Origin: Novosphingobium sp. RL4
Lineage (GTDB): Bacteria; Pseudomonadota; Alphaproteobacteria; Sphingomonadales; Sphingomonadaceae
Assembly (NCBI RefSeq): GCF_035658495.1
Contig: NZ_CP141945.1
Coordinates: forward strand, 124,001 to 188,000
DNA: 64,000 bases
Reading direction: 5' to 3'
Shown: positions 42,712-52,743 of the stretch, piece by piece
Layout: each line of letters begins with the position of its first letter
Numbering within the stretch: the stretch's first letter is position 1
Position numbers and translations under genes: made by a program
The notes under the pieces: model-generated
Told to the model about the DNA's origin: nothing
Database searches by the model: none
The model's input: the letters and a program-made list of their open reading frames with translations, nothing else

Positions 42712-44979
42712 TTAGGCTGAGCTCGCTGCCCGGATCGTCACAGGAATCGATTTGTAGGCAGGCGTTCCGCTGGCCGGATCATAATCGTCAAGCGGAACGA
42801 GGCAGTTGGCTTCCGGATAATAAGCTGCCAGCGATCCCCGTGCGATGGCGTGTTTCACCACGGTAAATCCCTCCAACGTCCTGCCGCCGGTCGCAGTCAC
42901 GTCCACGGCATCGCCGTGAGCCAGACCCAGCATGGCCAGATCGACTTCGTTGGCAAAGATGATATCCCTACGCCCGGTTACGCCGCGATAGCGATCGTCA
43001 AGGCTGTAGATCGTTGTGTTGTACTGGTCGTGGCTGCGAATGGTCGTAAGCAGCAGCGGCTTGCTTGCCGCATCCTCGACATGAGGATGCGTGATGAACT
43101 GCGCCTTCCCGCTTGGGGTATGCCAGACACGCTCGCTTGGTCCGATCGTCAGCCGAAATCCGCCGGGCGTGCGAACACGCACGTTGAAGTCGCGGAAGTC
43201 CGGGTAGACGGCTTCGATCCCGTCGCGGATGAGATCGTAATCGGCGACCAGTTCGTCCCAGGGCACCCTGCTCTGCGGCATCGCGGCCCTGGCAAGACCC
43301 GCCACGATCGCGGGTTCGGACCGGACCATCGGCCCCGGTGCCTTGAGTTTACCGTGAGAGGCGTGAACCATCGACATGCTGTCTTCCACCGTGACCCACT
43401 GCGGTCCCGCGTCCTGCATGTCCAGTTCGGTGCGTCCAAGACACGGCAGAACAAGGGTTTCCCTGGCTGTGAGCAGGCAGGTGCGATTGAACTTGGTGAG
43501 AATGTTCACCGAGAGGTCAAGATTGCGGACCGCGGCAAAGCAGGCCTCCGGGTCCGGCATCGCCACCGCGAGATTGCCGCCAAGCGCGATCAGCGCTTTG
43601 GAATGCCCATCGCGCATCGCCGCCAGGGCTTCCACCGCGTTGTGGCCATGTTTGCGCGGGGACTTGATGCCGAACGCGGCATCAAGCCGTTTCAGCATGT
43701 CCTCTGCGGGAATTTCGGTGATGCCGACGGTTCTGTCGCCTTGAACGTTGCTGTGCCCGCGCAGGGGGCAGATCCCGGCACCGGCCTTGCCGAAATTGCC
43801 GCGGAGCAGCAGCAAATTGGCGATCGCCTGCACGTTCTGGGTGCCATGGCGATGCTGGGTGATGCCCATGCCATAGCAGACGATGACCCGCCCTGCCGCT
43901 GCATAGACTTGCGCCATGCTTTCTATGGCTTCCCGCGCCAAACGGGACTCCGCTTCGATCCACGTCCATGAGGTTGCTTCGATATCGGCCCGCAGCGCTT
44001 CGAAGCCTTCGGTATGTTCCGAGATGAAGGCCTGGTCGAGTATTCCCGGCGTGGCCTCTTCCATCGCGAAAAGGGCCTTCATCATCCCTTTCAACATGGC
44101 CATGTCGCCGCCGATACGGACCTGATGATAGGCCGAGGCCAGCGGCGTGGCGTGCGTAGACAGCATTTCGGTCGGGTGCTGAGGAGACTTGAACCTTTCA
44201 AGTCCGCGTTCGCGCATGGGATTGGCGACGATGATCTGCGCGCCGCGCTTGGAGGCAGCCGCCAGCGTCGAGAGCATCCGGGGATGGTTCGTGCCGGGGT
44301 TATGACCGATGCAGAATATCGCATCGGCGTGGTCGAAATCCTCCAGCGTCACTGTGCCCTTGCCGATGCCGATGGACTTCGGAAGACCGGTGCTGGTGGC
44401 TTCGTGGCACATGTTCGAACAGTCGGGGAAGTTGTTGGTCCCGAACTCACGAGCGAAAAGCTGGTAGAGGAAGGCCGCCTCGTTCGAGGCACGGCCCGAG
44501 CAATAGAACTCCGCCTGGTCGGGATGGTCGAGCGCCTGCAAGGCAGCCCCTGCCCGCATGAAGGCCTCATCCCAACCGATCGGGACGAAGTGATCGGTTT
44601 CAGGATCATAGCGAAGCGGCTCCGTCAGGCGGCCTGCGTCCTCAAGCTGATGGTCGCTCCACTCCCAAAGCTCGCTGGCGGAATGGAGCGCGAAGAACTC
44701 CGGGTCTACGCGTTTGACGGTCGCTTCCCAGGTTACCGCCTTGGCGCCGTTTTCGCAGAACTCGAAGGAGGATGTATGCTTAGGATCGGGCCAGGCGCAT
44801 CCCGGACAGTCGAACCCGTCAGGCTGGTTCATCTGGAGCAAAGCCCGCGTATCCGGGCTTGCCTTCATCTGTTCGCGAACCGTCCGGGCAACGGCCGCCA
44901 GAGCCCCCCAGCCCCCTGCCGGTCCCTTGTAGTCACTGATGCCCTTCAGGGAACCGCGTTCGTTCTGGGTGTCGGTCAT
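42712..44979 (-). CDS. FdhF/YdeP-family molybdopterin oxidoreductase
   Basis: A 755-residue cytoplasmic Mo-bis-MGD enzyme. The N-terminal FDCPGCAWPDPKH segment, TNNFPDCSNMCHEATSTGL, CIGHNPGTNHPRML and the C-terminal molydop-binding domain (YNTTIYSLDDRYRGVTGRRDIIFAN) match the YdeP group, whose length is about 759. YdeP is linked to acid resistance in E. coli, but its reaction is not settled; formate oxidation is not assured. ATG 44979 is chosen over a TTG two codons earlier because GGGGA is 9-10 bases upstream. It stands alone; its neighbour gcd is upstream on the same strand with a 108-base gap. Confidence 0.88.
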   Translation of the reverse strand: MTDTQNERGSLKGISDYKGPAGGWGALAAVARTVREQMKASPDTRALLQMNQPDGFDCPGCAWPDPKHTSSFEFCENGAKAVTWEATVKRVDPEFFALHSASELWEWSDHQLEDAGRLTEPLRYDPETDHFVPIGWDEAFMRAGAALQALDHPDQAEFYCSGRASNEAAFLYQLFAREFGTNNFPDCSNMCHEATSTGLPKSIGIGKGTVTLEDFDHADAIFCIGHNPGTNHPRMLSTLAAASKRGAQIIVANPMRERGLERFKSPQHPTEMLSTHATPLASAYHQVRIGGDMAMLKGMMKALFAMEEATPGILDQAFISEHTEGFEALRADIEATSWTWIEAESRLAREAIESMAQVYAAAGRVIVCYGMGITQHRHGTQNVQAIANLLLLRGNFGKAGAGICPLRGHSNVQGDRTVGITEIPAEDMLKRLDAAFGIKSPRKHGHNAVEALAAMRDGHSKALIALGGNLAVAMPDPEACFAAVRNLDLSVNILTKFNRTCLLTARETLVLPCLGRTELDMQDAGPQWVTVEDSMSMVHASHGKLKAPGPMVRSEPAIVAGLARAAMPQSRVPWDELVADYDLIRDGIEAVYPDFRDFNVRVRTPGGFRLTIGPSERVWHTPSGKAQFITHPHVEDAASKPLLLTTIRSHDQYNTTIYSLDDRYRGVTGRRDIIFANEVDLAMLGLAHGDAVDVTATGGRTLEGFTVVKHAIARGSLAAYYPEANCLVPLDDYDPASGTPAYKSIPVTIRAASSA

Positions 44980-45087
44980 CGGCAAGTTTCCCCGGAGCCA
45001 TTTTTGGACATCGCCTCGGTAATGTCATCTTACTTACGAAACGCATTTTCCAGCGAATTCGACCGAGCGTGGTCATCAACAACCGCA

Positions 45088-47478
45088 TCAGGGCAATGCA
45101 TAAGCGATGACCTCGTCGCCGATCGGCGTCTCCATGAAGTGATGACCGCCCGGAGCGATCACCAGGTATTGCTTGCCGTTCATCATGTAAGTCATCGGCG
45201 TGGCCTGGCCGCCGGCAGGCAGCACGTCCTTCCATAGGACCTTGCCGGTCCTCAGGTCGATTGCGCGGATCAGGTTGTCCGTCGCGGCCGCAATGAAGAT
45301 CACTCCGCCCGCCGTTACGACAGCGCCGCCGTTGTTCGGCGTCCCGATCGTCAATGGAAGCATCGAAGGGATGCCGAAAGGCCCGTTGGTGCGTGCTTCA
45401 CCCAGAGGACGATCCCAGATCGTACGCCCGGTCGCCATGTCGATGGCGCGGATACCGCCATAGGGAGGCTGCTTGCAGAGCATGCCGGTGAGCGGCAGGC
45501 GCCAGCCGGCATTGACGTCAATCGCGTAAGGCGTGTGGGCTTGCGGATCGCCCGCGCCTTCGGCACCGCCGATCTCGCCTCGTGCCTGATCGCGCGGCGC
45601 CCAGCCCTTCCTGTTCGCCTCCGCGCGAGGAACGAGGCGCACGTAATTGGGCATGTCGTTGTAATTGGCGATGATCACACCCCGGCGCGGATCAACCGCA
45701 ATGCCGCCCCAGTCGGTACCCCCGTTATAGCCGGGATACTCGATCGAGCGGCGATCGCTTTCCGGCGGGGTGAAGAAGCCCTTGTAGCTCGCTTTGCGGA
45801 ACTGGATACGGCAGATCATCTGGTCGATCGGCGACATGCCCCACATGTCCCGCTCGGTCAGATCCGGCTTGCGCAAGGTATGCCACAGGGACACCCGCTG
45901 GACCGGTGCCCGCTGCGCCGGCTCGACCCCACCTCCCGGCGCCTTGATGGTGCCGACAGGTGTCAGCGGCTGGCCGGTGCGCCGGTCCAGCACGTAGATA
46001 TCGCCCTGCTTCGATGGCAACACCAGCGCCGGCGTTCCCTTGAAGTCCACCAGCGTCGCCTGTGCGCCGAAGTCGTAGTCCCAGACGTCATCCCTTACCG
46101 CCTGGAATTTCCACCTGGGCTTGCCGGTTGCCACGTCGAGCGCGACCAGTGAAGTGGCAAAGTCCCTTTCCGGCGGACGACGCAAACTGGAGTAATAGTC
46201 GGCCGCCGCGTTGCCCATCGGCAGGTAGACGAGACCGAGTTGCTCGTCGCCGCTGGCGATAGTCCACATGTTCGGCGTGCCTCGGGCCCAGGTCTGTCCT
46301 TGCGGGGGGTAACCGTTCCAGTCCGGGTGCATCATGTCCCAGGCCCAGCGCAGCTTGCCGGTGATCGCGTCGAAGCCTCGGATCACACCGGAAGGTGCCC
46401 AGCGATCCTGCCCGTCCAACACCTGATGGCCGGTTACGACGACACCGCGAACGATGGTCGGCGGAGAGTTGATGGAAACATACCCCGGAGGAGTGTCGCC
46501 CATCCCGATCTTGGTATCCACCTCCCCGTTCGTGCCGAAGCCCGTACAGCGCGCGCCCGTACGCGCATCAAGCGCAAAGAGGCGGGCATCGAGCGTTCCG
46601 TAGATGATCCGCCGGGCGCAGGGCTGATCGGCCGGCGCATTCGGAACCGCAAAGTAGCTGACGCCGCGGCAGGCCGCCGTGTAGGGAATGGCATCGTCCG
46701 CAACCTTGGGGTCGAACTTCCAACGCTGCCTGCCCGTGGCTGGATCCAGCGCGAGAACCATGTTCTTAGGCGTGCAGACATAGAGCATGTCGCCGACCTT
46801 CAGCGGCGTATTCTCGCCGCCGTAAGTCTTGGCGATCTTTGCGGACGACGGTGTATCGCCGGTATGGATGAGCCAGGCTCGCTTGAGTTTGCCGACATTG
46901 GCTGCCGTGATCTGGCCCAGCGGAGAGAAGCGGCGAGCCGCCTCGCTGCCGCCATAGGCAGGCCAATCGTCTCCCGCGGAGGCCAGCGAAGGATCGCTCA
47001 TCTCGAAACGCAGATCTGGCAGAGCCGATTGAGGGCCACGATCGGCCATGCGGGCGAAGATCGTCGCGGTCACCCCGGCCAGGGCTATGCCGGCAACGGC
47101 TGCGCCAAGGCCGAATTTCCAGCGTGCCGGATGAACCGAAAGCGTTGGCATGACCAGGAAGCAAGCCACCAGCAGGACAAGCGGTGCGACCACCCGAGGC
47201 ACCAGCGCCCAGTTGTTTGTGCCAACTTCGCCCAGGGCCCAGATAACCGTCAACACGAAGATTATGCAGTAAAGCCAGCCGCCGAGGATGTTCCTGCGCA
47301 GAAGCAGCGCTCCCGAACCGAGCAGGCCGATCCCGGCAAGAATATAGTAGGCCGAGCCGCCCAGCCCTGCGAGCCAGACCCCGCCTATCGTCAGTATCGC
47401 TCCGATCGCTGCAATGATGCTGCCCAGGACGATTGGCGCCGGCGATGGCCGGTGCTGCGCATTTCGAGACAGCATCAT
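45088..47478 (-). CDS. gcd: Membrane-bound PQQ-dependent dehydrogenase (glucose/quinate type)
   Basis: Oxidises an aldose (glucose to gluconolactone) or quinate/shikimate in the periplasm and passes electrons to ubiquinone. At 796 residues it matches E. coli Gcd. The first about 150 residues hold five membrane helices; the periplasmic quinoprotein propeller follows, with DDWPAYGGSEAARRFSPL, YAAC-type TAACRGVSYF, GVIRGFDAITGKLRWAWD, YVLDRRTGQPLTPVG and C-terminal LPAGGQATPMTYMMNGKQYLVI. Its cofactor PQQ genes are not in the window. GGAG lies just before the two start ATGs. Glucose is the likeliest substrate, quinate the main alternative. Confidence 0.88.
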   Translation of the reverse strand: MMLSRNAQHRPSPAPIVLGSIIAAIGAILTIGGVWLAGLGGSAYYILAGIGLLGSGALLLRRNILGGWLYCIIFVLTVIWALGEVGTNNWALVPRVVAPLVLLVACFLVMPTLSVHPARWKFGLGAAVAGIALAGVTATIFARMADRGPQSALPDLRFEMSDPSLASAGDDWPAYGGSEAARRFSPLGQITAANVGKLKRAWLIHTGDTPSSAKIAKTYGGENTPLKVGDMLYVCTPKNMVLALDPATGRQRWKFDPKVADDAIPYTAACRGVSYFAVPNAPADQPCARRIIYGTLDARLFALDARTGARCTGFGTNGEVDTKIGMGDTPPGYVSINSPPTIVRGVVVTGHQVLDGQDRWAPSGVIRGFDAITGKLRWAWDMMHPDWNGYPPQGQTWARGTPNMWTIASGDEQLGLVYLPMGNAAADYYSSLRRPPERDFATSLVALDVATGKPRWKFQAVRDDVWDYDFGAQATLVDFKGTPALVLPSKQGDIYVLDRRTGQPLTPVGTIKAPGGGVEPAQRAPVQRVSLWHTLRKPDLTERDMWGMSPIDQMICRIQFRKASYKGFFTPPESDRRSIEYPGYNGGTDWGGIAVDPRRGVIIANYNDMPNYVRLVPRAEANRKGWAPRDQARGEIGGAEGAGDPQAHTPYAIDVNAGWRLPLTGMLCKQPPYGGIRAIDMATGRTIWDRPLGEARTNGPFGIPSMLPLTIGTPNNGGAVVTAGGVIFIAAATDNLIRAIDLRTGKVLWKDVLPAGGQATPMTYMMNGKQYLVIAPGGHHFMETPIGDEVIAYALP

Positions 47479-47659
47479 TCACACTCCGGAAACATTTTAC
47501 GGCTGCGATCATGGAATGACAGGAGAGGCGTAATGTTCCAGAAAACTTCGTGTAGTCCTGACGCTATCGCTGATTTGCGACGTCAGCGGCGCTGACGCCG
47601 GCCAGCCACAGACGCGCTCAGGAAAAGCGGCTGGCAGGAAAAGCGGCTGGAAGTATCGG

Positions 47660-48370
47660 CTAGAATGGAATCTCGTTCGCTTCGTAGTCGAGCAGTTTGC
47701 CGCTATCGGGCACTTTCAGCTCTTCGATGACGTCAAGCAATTGCAGAGCGGCACGCTCTGGGTCGAACAGCCGCCCGGGCGGCACATTGCCCTGGAATGG
47801 CCGGGACAGAGCAGTGTCTACGGTGCCGGGATGCAAGGCAACAACGATCGCGCCGGGATTGCGGCGACGTTCCTCGATGGCAAGATTGCGCACCAGCATG
47901 TTGAGCGCCGCCTTCGACGCGCGATAGCCATGCCATCCGCCAAGACGATTGTCCCCTATCGAACCGACCCGCGCCGAAAGTGCCGCAAATACCCCTCGTC
48001 CGCCTTTCGGCATGAGCGGCAGGAAGTGTTTCGCGATAAGCGCGGGACCGATGGCGTTCACGGCATGGATTTCTGCAAGCCATGCAGGATCGAGATCCGC
48101 CAACGCCTTTTCCGGGGCGAGACCCTCCCTGTGCAGCAAGCCAGTCGCTACGATTATCAAGGTCGGCGCTGGCCCCTTGGCAATGTGTCCGGCCGCTTCC
48201 GCAATGCTTGCCTCGTCAAGAAGATCGAGGTGCTGCGATCCTCCACGGGACCGAGCGAAGCCGTGAACGACCCTGAAAGCCCCCTCCTCGATCAGCGCAG
48301 CTTCGAAAGCGGCACCGATGCCGCCCGATGCCCCGACGACGACGGCGGACGCTTCGCCTCTTCCGGTCAT
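47660..48370 (-). CDS. Short-chain dehydrogenase/reductase (CsgA-like)
   Basis: A 236-residue NAD(P)-dependent Rossmann enzyme with VVVGASGGIGAAFEAALI near the start, the active-site Ser in FAALSARVGSIGDN and YRASK (Tyr and Lys), and the later HPGTVDTALSRPFQ. It resembles the C-factor group of SDRs. ATG 48370 overlaps the yaaA stop (ATGA at 48367-48370), so it is translationally coupled to yaaA. The substrate is unknown. Confidence 0.88.
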   Translation of the reverse strand: MTGRGEASAVVVGASGGIGAAFEAALIEEGAFRVVHGFARSRGGSQHLDLLDEASIAEAAGHIAKGPAPTLIIVATGLLHREGLAPEKALADLDPAWLAEIHAVNAIGPALIAKHFLPLMPKGGRGVFAALSARVGSIGDNRLGGWHGYRASKAALNMLVRNLAIEERRRNPGAIVVALHPGTVDTALSRPFQGNVPPGRLFDPERAALQLLDVIEELKVPDSGKLLDYEANEIPF

Positions 48371-49119
48371 GACCGGATGAAGCGCCAATTGTCGGCGTCA
48401 CTTTCGTCCGGGGCGAACCGATATCCGTCGCTGTCAAACCCGCGCATCGCATCTGCATCGACGATGTGATGCTCGCACATCCACCGCGCCATCATGCCGC
48501 GGGCCTTTTTCGCATTGAAGCTCACGAAACGGGGGCCGTCCGGGCCTGGCTCGCGGAAGTCGACGTGAATGACGCGCAAGCCCTTCAGCTTGTTCTCGAC
48601 GGCGGCAAAATACTCCTGGCTGGCCAGATTGAGCACTACGCCAGACCCCTCGTCCGCGACCTGCTGGCGCAACAGCGCTGCGATGCGGTCACCCCACCAG
48701 TCGGTCAACTTCTTGTGCCGGGGCGCCCAGCGCGTACCCATTTCCAGGCGATAGGGACGGATCGCATCCAATGGCCGGAGAAGCCCGTAAAGGCCGGACA
48801 GAATTCGCACATGGTCCTGTGCAAAGTCCACACCCGGCTCGTCCAGCGTGTCCACCTCGAACCCCGTGTAGACATCGCCGGCAAAGGCATAAAGCGCCTG
48901 TCGCTCGGGCAGTTCGGCAAAGTCGCGGAACCGGTCCGCATTGAGCTTTGCGAGGCGCGGCGAGATCCGCATCAGCTCCGCCAAACGCTTCTGCGAGAGG
49001 TTGGCCGCCGATTTGGCGAGATTATGCGCTTCCTCGGTGAAATGCGGCGTCGTGGCGGCAATCGCGGGCAACGTCCGTTCGAAGTCGAGGGTCTTGGCGG
49101 GAGAAAGCAGAACGATCAT
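48367..49119 (-). CDS. yaaA: Peroxide stress protein YaaA
   Basis: A 250-residue cytoplasmic protein of the DUF328 family, which limits free iron and DNA damage during peroxide stress in E. coli. The N-terminus MIVLLSPAKTLDFE, the middle YAFAGDVYTGF and LSGLYGLLRPLD, RLEMGTRW, and NLASQEYF with FSNAKKARG-like VSFNAKKARGMMARW are all diagnostic. It is coupled to the SDR gene downstream and divergent from a DsbA-like gene across 192 bases in which no clear regulator site was recognised. Confidence 0.96.
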   Translation of the reverse strand: MIVLLSPAKTLDFERTLPAIAATTPHFTEEAHNLAKSAANLSQKRLAELMRISPRLAKLNADRFRDFAELPERQALYAFAGDVYTGFEVDTLDEPGVDFAQDHVRILSGLYGLLRPLDAIRPYRLEMGTRWAPRHKKLTDWWGDRIAALLRQQVADEGSGVVLNLASQEYFAAVENKLKGLRVIHVDFREPGPDGPRFVSFNAKKARGMMARWMCEHHIVDADAMRGFDSDGYRFAPDESDADNWRFIRS

Positions 49120-49311
49120 GTCTCACGCGGTAGCTAGGCCCGGATGATGCGTCAAACCTCGACGTTCATTCTTTCCGCGTCGGCCGGAGATCGGCCGAAG
49201 GCGCAAGTCTGCGCATCATCCGTTTGCGGGAATGTCCAGTTACATAGGGGCTTGCGGTCCCGTCCAATCTGGCGCAGCGCCGCCGCAAGAGCTTTGAATG
49301 GAATTCACGAT

Positions 49312-49965
49312 ATGAAATTGGGCATGGGACCGGCCATCTCCGGGTTGGCCATTGCGCTCGCCGCATTCCTGGGTTGCGGACAGGGCTCCCTTGACGCAAG
49401 GGCCGAGACCATCGCCTCTCCTCAGGAGCGCGCCCGCATGAAGGAGGCCCTGGCAAACGATCCGGGCGTCCCAATCCTGGCTCCGCAAGGTTACGATGTC
49501 ACCGTGGTCGTCTTCTCGGACTACCAGTGCCCATACTGCCGCAAGTTTCACGCAGACCTGAACCGGCTCCTCGCCTCAGACCGAAAGCTGCGTGTCGTCT
49601 ACAGGGACTGGCCAATCTTCGGAGGCCTATCGCGCGAGGCCGCTCGCGTTGCCATGGCAACGCGCTATCAGGGCAAGCACGCTGCCTTCAATGACGCCCT
49701 GATGGCTGGCCCGGTCAAGCTCGATGCAACAACCATTCGCCAGGCAGCGGCGCGCGCCGGTGTCGACTGGCCCCGGTTGCAGACCGACCTCAAGCTCCAC
49801 GGCAATGACATCGATGCGGCCTTACAGAGGACCGGACGGCTGGCGGAGACCCTTGGTCTCTCAGGAACGCCTTCGCTGGTTATAGGCGACTACCTCATTC
49901 CCGGCGCCATCGATTTCGCGACTTTGCAAAGGGTCGTGCAGAAATCGCGAAGCGGGAAGCCGTGA
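49312..49965 (+). CDS. Periplasmic DsbA-family thiol-disulfide oxidoreductase
   Basis: A 217-residue exported thioredoxin-fold protein. A signal sequence (MKLGMGPAISGLAIALAAFLGC) is followed by a DsbA-like domain with VVVFSDYQCPYCRKFHADLN (CPYC active site), VYRDWPIFG, an inserted helical domain and the cis-Pro loop LSGTPSLVIGDYLIPG. The Cys in AFLGCGQ could serve as a lipobox, so it may be a lipoprotein. It belongs to the DsbA/BdbD/Com1 group. The start at 49312 lacks a strong ribosome binding site. It converges on copB with 10 bases between stops. Confidence 0.88.
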   Translation: MKLGMGPAISGLAIALAAFLGCGQGSLDARAETIASPQERARMKEALANDPGVPILAPQGYDVTVVVFSDYQCPYCRKFHADLNRLLASDRKLRVVYRDWPIFGGLSREAARVAMATRYQGKHAAFNDALMAGPVKLDATTIRQAAARAGVDWPRLQTDLKLHGNDIDAALQRTGRLAETLGLSGTPSLVIGDYLIPGAIDFATLQRVVQKSRSGKP

Positions 49966-49975
49966 AATGCGTAAA

Positions 49976-50947
49976 TCAGAACATCGCGCGCACGCCGAAT
50001 ACCGCTGAAACACCGGAAACATCCTCACCAGCAGCCCGTGCGAGGTCTGCCGTTCCGCCGAGTTTACGCTCCCAGTTGACGCCAACGTAAGGCGCTAGCG
50101 AGCGGTTGCGTTCGTAGCGAAGCCGAGCACCCAGTTCGAGACGCTCGAAGCCTGCGCCAACACTCAGGGCGGGCACGTCCTGAAACGCGAAATCTATCTC
50201 GGCTTCAGGCTCGACGACCAGTGACTGCGTGATGCGCTGGGTGTAACCCGCCTTGCCGCGTGCATGAATGTCGCCCTTGTTCGAGACGAGCAACTGACCT
50301 TGCAACTCGAACCAGTAAGGCGCCAGTCCTTCGATGCCAACCAGCGCGTAGGTTCGCTGCGGATCGGGTCGGAAGTCCTGCCGCGTACCGAGTTGCAGGT
50401 TGAACCAAGGGTCCAGCGCGTGGCGCCAGTAGGCGTTAAGCTCAATTCGCTCGGCACGCTGACCGAATGTGCCCTCACCCTCGCTGGCCAGCACGATCCG
50501 GTCTATATCACCGCCGTACCACGCCTGCCCTTCCCAGCCGAAACCGTCGCCGCCCTTGCCGGTGCGGAATTCCAGTTGATCAACCTGAAGGGCGAAGGTG
50601 TTGAACCTCATCTCCTTCACCATTGCCGCGCGCGAGGCGGCCATGCGGTCAGGCGCGAAGAAGCGGTCGGCGGGAAAATCGGTCGGCACCGGGGGGGGCG
50701 GAGCATCGCCCGGCTCATCGGAGACGGTGCTTGCGGGCATGACGTGGGCGGAGTGATCCATGCCTTTCATGTCCGCTTCGCTCATGTTCATGCCGGACAT
50801 GTCCATCTGCGAATGGTTCATGCTGGCATGGTCCATCCCGGCATGTTCATCGGCCCGTGAGGATGCAGCCTCACTCTCCTGCGCGTGTGCTGCAAGCGGA
50901 AAACCGGCCAGCAGGAGCGAGGTAAGGATCGGGAAGAGTCTTGCCAT
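49976..50947 (-). CDS. copB: Outer-membrane copper resistance protein CopB
   Basis: Outer-membrane barrel of the CopAB/PcoAB copper-tolerance system, 323 residues. A signal peptide ending AAHAQ is followed by a Met/His-rich copper-binding segment (MDHASMNHSQMDMSGMNMS, residues about 38-60), a Pro-rich linker and a beta-barrel domain with EFRTGKGGDGFGWEGQAWYGGD, DFRPDPQRTYALVGIEGLAPYWFE and a terminal Phe. Its start overlaps the copA stop (TGATG at 50947), so the two are coupled. It is the last gene of the run that begins with the CnrYXH-like module. Confidence 0.96.
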   Translation of the reverse strand: MARLFPILTSLLLAGFPLAAHAQESEAASSRADEHAGMDHASMNHSQMDMSGMNMSEADMKGMDHSAHVMPASTVSDEPGDAPPPPVPTDFPADRFFAPDRMAASRAAMVKEMRFNTFALQVDQLEFRTGKGGDGFGWEGQAWYGGDIDRIVLASEGEGTFGQRAERIELNAYWRHALDPWFNLQLGTRQDFRPDPQRTYALVGIEGLAPYWFELQGQLLVSNKGDIHARGKAGYTQRITQSLVVEPEAEIDFAFQDVPALSVGAGFERLELGARLRYERNRSLAPYVGVNWERKLGGTADLARAAGEDVSGVSAVFGVRAMF

Positions 50948-52728
50948 CAGGCTTCTCCCTCCCGGCGCACCGTCACCACGCGCATCATCCCGGCGTGCAT
51001 GTGCAGAAGCATGTGACAGTGGAACGCCCAGTCACCCTCTGCATCGGCAGTGAGATCGAACGAGACCTTGCCGCCCGGCAGCACGTTGACGGTGTGCTTG
51101 CGCGCGCGGTTCCCCGGCTCGCCGCTGACAAGTTCGAAGAAGTGGCCGTGGATGTGGATCGGGTGCGGCATCATCGTGTCGTTGATGAGATTGACGCGCA
51201 CGCGCTCGCCCAGACGGAACGGTATCGGTGCCGGGTTTTCCGACATCGCCTCGCCGTCCATAGACCACATGTACCGCTCCATCGCAGCAGTCAGGTGCAC
51301 GTCGATCTGGCGGCTCGGCACGCGCGGATCGGGATTGGGGTCGCGCGAGCGCAGATCGGCGTACGTCAGCACGCGGTGATCGACGCTTTCCAGCCCGGTC
51401 GGCCGGTCGGCAAGTCGGTCCGCGGGCATCGGCGAGAGCGTGGCAACTCCCGGCCCCATCTTCACGCCGGCGGCGACCGAAGGATCGCGCATCGACATCG
51501 AATGGCCGCTCATCGAACTGATGGCGGGCTTGCTGAGATCGATCTCGCCGCCCTCGCCCATATCCATGCCGCTCATGTCCATGCCCATGTCGCGCATGGT
51601 GAGGACCGGACGCTCACGTAGCTTCGGCGTTTCGCCGACGAGACCCGGCCGCTGTGCCAGTGTCGCGCGCACGAGCCCGGAGCGGTCGATGGCCTCGGCG
51701 ATCACGCCGTAGCTTTCCGCGGTGCCGGGTTCGACGATGAAGTCGTAAGTCTCGGCAATCGCGATCTGCACTTCGTCCGTCTCGACCGGTTGCACAGGAT
51801 TGCCATCCGCTGCCACCACGGTCAGCGGCAGGCCGGGGATGCGGAAGTTGAAGTTGGTCATCGACGAGGCGTTGATGACGCGCAGGCGTACTTTCTCGCC
51901 CGGTGCGAAAAGCCCGGTCCAGTTCTCGGCATTGCCGTGGCCGTTGACGAGGAAGCTGTAGGTCGATCCGGTCACGTCCGAGATATCGGTCGCATCCATG
52001 CGCATCTTCCCCCAGGCGAGGCGGTCGGCCAGCGACTGGTCCTTGCCTGCCAGCAGCCCCGCAAGCGTCTGGCGCTGCCGGTTGAAGTAGCCGCCCATCA
52101 TCTTCAGGCGGCGCATCTGTTCGTGCGGATGGATCGGACTCCAGTCCGATAGAACCAGCACATGCTCACGGTCGCAAGCGATCGTATCGGGGCCGGCGGG
52201 GTCGATCACGATCGGGCCGAACAGCCCTTCCGCCTCCTGCATGCCGGAGTGCGAGTGGTACCAGAACGTGCCCGAATGGGTGAGCGGGAACTCGTAGACG
52301 AACGTTTCGCCCGGATCGATGCCGGGGAAGCTGACGCCCGGCACACCGTCCATGTGGAAGGGCACCAGCAGCCCGTGCCAATGGATCGAGGTCTGCTCCT
52401 TCAGGTGGTTGGTGACGGCGATGCGCACCGTCTCGCCCTCACGCAGGCGCAGCAGCGGCGCGGGCAGTGTGCCGTTCACGGTCACCGCATGACCCGAGCG
52501 CCCGCCGGTCGCAAAATGGCTCTCGCCGATCTGAAGCGCGATGGTATCGCCTGACAGCACACCGGGCTGGTTACTCGCATGGACAATGCCCGCCGTCCCG
52601 CTTCTTGCCCAAGCCGGGAACAGCCCCGCCATGCCAAGGCTCCCGGCGAATGCACCGCCCAGCGAGAGGAAACGTCTGCGTTCGAGCAGGTGACTATGGT
52701 GAGTATCGCGCGGCGTCATGCTCTTCAT
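50947..52728 (-). CDS. copA: Copper resistance multicopper oxidase CopA (PcoA)
   Basis: Periplasmic multicopper oxidase, probably oxidising Cu(I) to Cu(II) and binding copper. The 593-residue protein has a twin-arginine signal (LERRRFLSLGGAFAGS), three cupredoxin domains with copper-site motifs SIHWHGL, FWYHSHSGMQ, HPIHIHGHFFE and FHCHMLLHMHAGMM, and a Met-rich insert (MGMDMSGMDMG) before the third domain. It lies 15 bases after the ECF sigma gene and overlaps copB. Folded export by Tat would allow copper loading in the cytoplasm or on the way. Confidence 0.97.
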   Translation of the reverse strand: MKSMTPRDTHHSHLLERRRFLSLGGAFAGSLGMAGLFPAWARSGTAGIVHASNQPGVLSGDTIALQIGESHFATGGRSGHAVTVNGTLPAPLLRLREGETVRIAVTNHLKEQTSIHWHGLLVPFHMDGVPGVSFPGIDPGETFVYEFPLTHSGTFWYHSHSGMQEAEGLFGPIVIDPAGPDTIACDREHVLVLSDWSPIHPHEQMRRLKMMGGYFNRQRQTLAGLLAGKDQSLADRLAWGKMRMDATDISDVTGSTYSFLVNGHGNAENWTGLFAPGEKVRLRVINASSMTNFNFRIPGLPLTVVAADGNPVQPVETDEVQIAIAETYDFIVEPGTAESYGVIAEAIDRSGLVRATLAQRPGLVGETPKLRERPVLTMRDMGMDMSGMDMGEGGEIDLSKPAISSMSGHSMSMRDPSVAAGVKMGPGVATLSPMPADRLADRPTGLESVDHRVLTYADLRSRDPNPDPRVPSRQIDVHLTAAMERYMWSMDGEAMSENPAPIPFRLGERVRVNLINDTMMPHPIHIHGHFFELVSGEPGNRARKHTVNVLPGGKVSFDLTADAEGDWAFHCHMLLHMHAGMMRVVTVRREGEA

Positions 52729-52743
52729 ACGCCGTCTGGGCTG